Positions 5,520 through 8,717 of a stretch of DNA of 8,717 bases are shown here, piece after piece. The number at the start of each line of letters is the position of its first letter. Positions within the stretch are counted from its first letter, which is position 1. The translations under genes and the position numbers were made by a program. The notes beneath the pieces are model-generated. The model was not told where the DNA came from. It worked only from the letters and a program-made list of their open reading frames with translations, and made no database searches. Source of the stretch: CAG-632 sp963626805. Its GTDB lineage: Bacteria > Bacillota > Clostridia > Lachnospirales > Lachnospiraceae. The stretch is from the NCBI GenBank assembly GCA_963626805.1, contig CAVFXS010000068.1, positions 1 to 8,717 on the forward strand, given 5' to 3'.

Positions 5520-6065
5520 ATGAAAAAGCTTTTGATTATAGTGGATGAGCAGGTTGATTTTACATCGGGTGTACTTGGAAATGCAGAATGCGAAGCGACG
5601 GTGCAGGCTGCAGTAGATGTTATAAATGAGAATACGTATGATGAGATTTATCTTACGAGGGATACACATCAGGAGAATTATCTGGACACACAGGAGGGCA
5701 GGAATCTTCCGGTGAAGCATTGTATAGAGAATACAGATGGCTGGCAGATCCGGCCGGAGATTATGGAGGCAGTGCAGCATAACTATGCATCGGAAACGGT
5801 TCATATCATTGACAAGCCATCCTTTGGGTCGCTGGACCTTGCAAATTTATTGAGGGACAGGTATTCTGCTCAACAGGCTGAGGTTGAAATTACGCTTATC
5901 GGTGTATGTACGGGAATTTGTGTGATCAGCAATTCCATGCTGGTGAAGGCGGCCTTGCCGGAAGCCAGGATAACGATTATTGAAAAGGCCTGTGCATGCG
6001 TAACGCCGGAATCACATAAGACCGCAATAGAAGCTATGAAATTATGCCAGATAAATGTGATCTAA
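5520..6065 (+). CDS. Cysteine hydrolase, nicotinamidase/isochorismatase family
   Basis: 181-aa cytosolic amidase-type hydrolase. The triad expected for the family is present: D9 in IIVDEQVDF, K99 in IIDKPSFGS and nucleophile C134 in GVCTGICV. D48-x-H50 (RDTH) and H67 in LPVKHC match the metal site of nicotinamidases, and the following N-T-D-G-W-Q fits the HC-x-x-x-T-x-G motif. Nicotinamide, converted to nicotinate for NAD salvage, is therefore a plausible substrate, though family members also act on other amides and the specificity cannot be read. The start is ATG 5520: GCGGAGG (5504-5510) is nine bases upstream, while the in-frame ATG at 5511 directly abuts that site and would leave no spacing. 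The nitroreductase follows 43 bases later without a visible promoter or terminator, so the two are probably one operon. Confidence 0.85.
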   Translation: MKKLLIIVDEQVDFTSGVLGNAECEATVQAAVDVINENTYDEIYLTRDTHQENYLDTQEGRNLPVKHCIENTDGWQIRPEIMEAVQHNYASETVHIIDKPSFGSLDLANLLRDRYSAQQAEVEITLIGVCTGICVISNSMLVKAALPEARITIIEKACACVTPESHKTAIEAMKLCQINVI

Positions 6066-6108
6066 ATATGTTTGGATAGCATTTACAATATTCAAAGGAG
6101 GACTTAAC

Positions 6109-6633
6109 ATGAAGGAAACATTACAGGATTTAAAGACAAGACGGAGCTGCCGGAAGTATCGTCCGGAACAGATCAAGGATGAAGAGCTGGATGCTATTTT
6201 GGAGGCAGGTACCTATGCACCGACCGGTATGGGAAAGCAGAGTCCGGTGATCGTAGTGGTACAGGATAAGGAGACCAGAGATTATCTGTCGAAGCTGAAT
6301 GCAGAGGTCATGGGGGCGGATACTGACCCATTTTATGGAGCACCGACCGTATTGATCGTTTTGGCAGATCGGAGTCGGAATACTTATGTAGATGATGGTA
6401 ACCTGGTAATCGGAAATCTGTTAAATGCAGCACATGCAGTTGGTGTGGATTCCTGCTACATTTATCGGGCCAGAGAGGTGTTTGATTCCGAAGCAGGCAA
6501 GGAACTTTTAAAGAAATGGGGCATTGAAGGAGACTATGAAGGAATCGGAAACGTGATTCTCGGCTATGGTCTTCCGGAGGGAATTAAGGAACCGGCTCCG
6601 AGAAAAGAAAATTATATTATTCGTGTGAAGTAG
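6109..6633 (+). CDS. Nitroreductase-family FMN-dependent oxidoreductase
   Basis: 174-aa flavoprotein of the nitroreductase fold, expected to be a cytosolic homodimer using NAD(P)H. FMN-phosphate contacts are visible in R11-R-S-x-R15-K-Y near the N-terminus, followed by YAPTGMGKQS (36-45), the usual A-P-S/T-x-x-N/G-x-Q flavin segment. The late I-G-N-V-I-L-G-Y-G strand and the C-terminal K-E-N-Y-I-I-R tail are also typical. At 174 residues it belongs to the short subgroup common in anaerobes (full NfsB types are about 215). AAAGGAGGA (6094-6102) is a near-perfect ribosome binding site. The physiological substrate is not predictable; a role linked to the preceding nicotinamidase-like gene is possible but only inferred from adjacency. 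No terminator is visible after the stop. Confidence 0.88.
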   Translation: MKETLQDLKTRRSCRKYRPEQIKDEELDAILEAGTYAPTGMGKQSPVIVVVQDKETRDYLSKLNAEVMGADTDPFYGAPTVLIVLADRSRNTYVDDGNLVIGNLLNAAHAVGVDSCYIYRAREVFDSEAGKELLKKWGIEGDYEGIGNVILGYGLPEGIKEPAPRKENYIIRVK

Positions 6634-6654
6634 ATATGATGTTAGACAGTCCCG

Positions 6655-6738
6655 TTACATCCGCCGCAGGGCCTCGATCGGACTTAGCTTCGCTGCTTTT
6701 CTGACCGGATAGATTCCGAAGAAGATACCGACAACGCA
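6655..6738 (-). pseudogene. Relic: last 27 codons of an ABC transporter permease (MacB/FtsX type)
   Basis: Read on the minus strand, the 27 codons before TAA (complement of 6655-6657) end PVRKAAKLSPIEALRRM, preceded by a hydrophobic stretch VVGIFFGIY. This is the signature C-terminus of MacB/FtsX-like ABC exporter permeases (G-x-x-P-A-x-x-A-A-x-x-x-P-I-E-A-L-R). Similarity ends abruptly at 6738, and the next minus-strand codons run into a stop within about eight codons. Nothing further of the permease or its ATPase is visible, so this is a deletion remnant. It lies inside the gap between the nitroreductase and symporter genes. Confidence 0.75.
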
Positions 6739-6973
6739 GGTTTTCGTCCGCTGTTACCGTGAATAAAGTAAGTTTTTCCTTGTGCTATATTAGGACATTA
6801 TCAAAAATGGTTCATAAATGATAAATGATAAAGCTGTGCTTTTTATTGACAATTTTCTTTCGGTATGCTAGCCTTAACTAGTCGTAGTTTAAACATATAT
6901 TAATAAGTAGTGATTGAGTATACGGGATTATGTATGTGTGAGGCAATGAATAATAAAGTGAGGAGTAGAGAGA
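6739..6973. other. Non-coding leader of the symporter gene
   Basis: No gene is visible here. It holds 2.7 tandem copies of ATAAATG (6814-6833), a TTGACA at 6846-6851, a small hairpin AACTA-GTCG-TAGTT (6876-6889) and the palindrome GTTTAAAC (6887-6894). I looked for a glycine riboswitch, which often precedes this transporter family, and did not see its conserved core. Confidence 0.5.
6846..6874 (+). promoter_or_regulatory. Possible promoter of the symporter gene
   Basis: A perfect TTGACA (6846-6851) lies 17 bases before TAGCCT (6869-6874), a poor -10. An alternative pair is TTAACT (6874-6879) with TATATT (6896-6901), spacing 16. One of these probably drives the symporter, with a leader of 70-95 bases. 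Confidence 0.4.
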
Positions 6974-8473
6974 ATGAATGCAGTAATGATGAGCACTTGG
7001 ATAAGTGAGATGAGCACGAAGTATCAGGCAGATAGCACTCTGGATTTAATCTGGAAGATGTTTAATGCCCTGCTGGATAAGATTGATACATTGGTATGGG
7101 GTGTCCCTCTGATCGTATTGATCCTGGCCGGCGGTATTTACCTGTCTATCCGTTTGGGACTTCTTCAGGTACGGAGACTGCCACTGGCATTAAAGTGGAT
7201 GGTTCAGAATGAGGAGGGAGGACATGGTGAAATTACATCATTTGGTGCCTTATGTACTGCATTGTCCGCAACGATTGGAACCGGTAATATTGTAGGTGTT
7301 GCAACTGCGATCGCTGCCGGAGGACCGGGAGCTCTGTTCTGGATGGAGGTAGCAGCCTTCTTCGGTATGGCAACCAAGTATGCCGAGGGTCTGTTGGCTG
7401 TCAAGTACCGAGAAGTAGACGAGAATCATCATGCACTGGGCGGACCATTCTATTACATAGAGAAGGGTATGGGAGCGAAGTGGAAATGGCTGGCTAAGAT
7501 CTTTGCATTCTTTGGGGTCTGCGTAGGTCTGTTTGGTATCGGTACATTCTCACAGGTAAACGGTATTTCTTCCGCAGTTAATAATTATTTTGATCCGGAT
7601 ATGTCATGGACTCTGACAATTCCGGGAATCGGTACATATTCGTGGACCGTTATTATTGCGTCCCTGATCTTAAGCGTCTGTGTAGCAGCCGTATTGATCG
7701 GTGGTGTAAAGCGCATTTCCAAGGTATCACAGGCTGTGGTTCCATTTATGGCAATTATTTATGTTGTATTTTGTATCATTTTGCTGATCTGTAATATACA
7801 GGAAATTCCATCAGCAATCATCATGATCGTAAAGGGAGCATTTAATCCAAAGGCGGTTACCGGTGGTGCAGTAGGTACTATGCTGATTGCAATGCAGAAA
7901 GGTATTGCAAGAGGTATTTTCTCTAATGAGTCCGGACTCGGTTCTGCACCAATTGCAGCAGCAGCAGCTCAGACAAAGGAGCCGGTTCGACAGGGATTGG
8001 TATCGATGACCGGTACTTTTATTGATACTATCGTTATATGTACTATGACCGGTCTCTCGATTATTCTGACTGGAGCATGGCAGATAGAAGGTCTGGAAGG
8101 AGTGCAGGTAACTACATATGCATTTAACAATGGACTTCCATTTCCGTCCCGGATATCTTCCTTTATATTGATGCTGTGCCTAGTATTCTTTGCATTTACA
8201 ACGATTCTTGGCTGGGATTATTATTCTGAACGTTGCCTGGAGTATCTGTTTAACGGTAAGCAGAAGGTAATCAAGGTATATCGTTGGTTATATATTCTGG
8301 CGGTCTTTATCGGACCATACATGACAGTAGCAGCGGTATGGACCATTGCTGATATATTTAATGGATTAATGGCCATTCCGAACATGATCGCAATCTTTGC
8401 ATTGAGTGGTGTGGTCGTGGCAGAGAGTAAGGATTTCTTTAAACGTTTGAAGAATAATGAAATCAGTAAATAA
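6974..8473 (+). CDS. AGCS-family sodium:alanine/glycine symporter
   Basis: 499-aa polytopic membrane protein importing small neutral amino acids, typically alanine or glycine, with sodium or protons. The family signature GGPGALFWM (116-124) is intact, preceded by the glycine-rich GALCTALSATIGTGNIVGVA (91-110) that lines the ion and substrate site. Later hallmarks are a KGIARGIFSNESGLGSAPIAAA segment and an FTTILGWDYYSER segment near the C-terminal helices. About ten to eleven hydrophobic segments are visible, the first at about 41-62. Length is slightly above the usual 450-480 because of a roughly 40-residue N-terminal amphipathic stretch. GTGAGGAG (6958-6965) sits eight bases before the ATG. 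No terminator follows, so the next gene may be read through. Confidence 0.93.
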   Translation: MNAVMMSTWISEMSTKYQADSTLDLIWKMFNALLDKIDTLVWGVPLIVLILAGGIYLSIRLGLLQVRRLPLALKWMVQNEEGGHGEITSFGALCTALSATIGTGNIVGVATAIAAGGPGALFWMEVAAFFGMATKYAEGLLAVKYREVDENHHALGGPFYYIEKGMGAKWKWLAKIFAFFGVCVGLFGIGTFSQVNGISSAVNNYFDPDMSWTLTIPGIGTYSWTVIIASLILSVCVAAVLIGGVKRISKVSQAVVPFMAIIYVVFCIILLICNIQEIPSAIIMIVKGAFNPKAVTGGAVGTMLIAMQKGIARGIFSNESGLGSAPIAAAAAQTKEPVRQGLVSMTGTFIDTIVICTMTGLSIILTGAWQIEGLEGVQVTTYAFNNGLPFPSRISSFILMLCLVFFAFTTILGWDYYSERCLEYLFNGKQKVIKVYRWLYILAVFIGPYMTVAAVWTIADIFNGLMAIPNMIAIFALSGVVVAESKDFFKRLKNNEISK

Positions 8474-8540
8474 AGCCAATGTCGGAAGGATAAATCACAG
8501 GATCATGAGATAAGAGCAAGAGATAGAAAATAATTGATTT

Positions 8541-8717
8541 ATGAAAGAAATGACGGAACTCGAACAGTATTATAATAAATTTAATGAAGATAAACGACTG
8601 AATACCCGATACGGACAGGTGGAGTTCCGGACTTCCATGCATTATATTCACCGGTATCTGGAGCGGATAACGTGTGACATGAAACATCCGGGTACAGAAG
8701 GTTCGGATGCAACGAAG
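8541..8717 (+). CDS. Class I SAM-dependent methyltransferase, N-terminal part (cut by window edge)
   Basis: The frame opens at ATG 8541 and stays open to the window edge (59 codons). It reads EQYYNKFNEDKRL near residue 8, then YGQVEFRTSMHYIHRYLE. This is the characteristic N-terminal helix region of a group of Firmicutes class I methyltransferases, in which the SAM-binding D-x-G-x-G motif would follow shortly; that motif lies beyond the window, so the catalytic part is unseen. The ribosome binding site is weak (AAGAGATAG about 20 bases upstream), and the ATG at 8550 is an alternative start. It sits 67 bases after the symporter without a promoter or terminator that I can identify. Confidence 0.7.
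   Translation, partial: MKEMTELEQYYNKFNEDKRLNTRYGQVEFRTSMHYIHRYLERITCDMKHPGTEGSDATK

Noticed and set aside
6739..6973. Glycine riboswitch before the symporter
   Set aside because: The conserved purine-rich GGAGAG-type core and paired aptamer layout are not visible; GAGGAGTAGAGAG at 6960-6972 is the ribosome binding site.
8463..8687. Minus-strand 74-aa open frame at the right end
   Set aside because: It overlaps the plus-strand methyltransferase N-terminus, which has clear family resemblance; the minus-strand frame has none.

Overview
The window looks like Firmicutes chromosome, most likely a gut Lachnospiraceae member. The basis is moderate GC with AT-rich intergenic gaps, strong purine-rich ribosome binding sites, a sortase-anchored surface protein ending in SPKTGD, a very short zeta-type kinase toxin, and family resemblances throughout. 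The assignment is by pattern recognition, not by a database search.

Left edge (1-576): the first bases carry only the last 15 codons plus stop of ribosomal protein S9 (rpsI), preceded by DNA that is not rpsI. This is what the downstream junction of an integrative element inserted in the 3' end of rpsI would look like. A good intrinsic terminator follows. The gene-free stretch up to 576 is rich in structure: a 24-bp dyad, two perfect 44-bp direct repeats that each carry an extended -10 promoter box and a 22-bp dyad, and a possible 16-codon leader peptide overlapping the next start codon. It reads as an elaborate control region for the surface protein.

Centre left (577-3939): a 742-aa secreted, cell-wall-anchored protein (beta-helix-like repeats, two InlB-type repeats, a duplicated unrecognised domain, SPKTGD anchor) with its own terminator. 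Next is a monocistronic PanE/ApbA-like oxidoreductase that has a near-consensus promoter and a strong terminator but lacks the usual catalytic lysine.

Centre (3940-5510): an AT-rich two-gene module, a 76-aa putative antitoxin overlapping a zeta-like P-loop kinase toxin. It abuts, tail to tail, a decayed metallophosphoesterase gene on the minus strand that has lost both its start and an internal segment. An 11-bp perfect inverted repeat carrying an extended -10 box on each strand lies between this relic and the next gene.

Right (5511-8717): a probable two-gene operon of a cysteine hydrolase (nicotinamidase/isochorismatase family) and a small nitroreductase; a 27-codon minus-strand relic of an ABC transporter permease; a 499-aa AGCS-family sodium:amino acid symporter with a long leader; and the start of a class I SAM-dependent methyltransferase cut by the window edge. 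The two minus-strand relics, the toxin module and the rpsI junction together mark this as a locus of repeated insertion and deletion.
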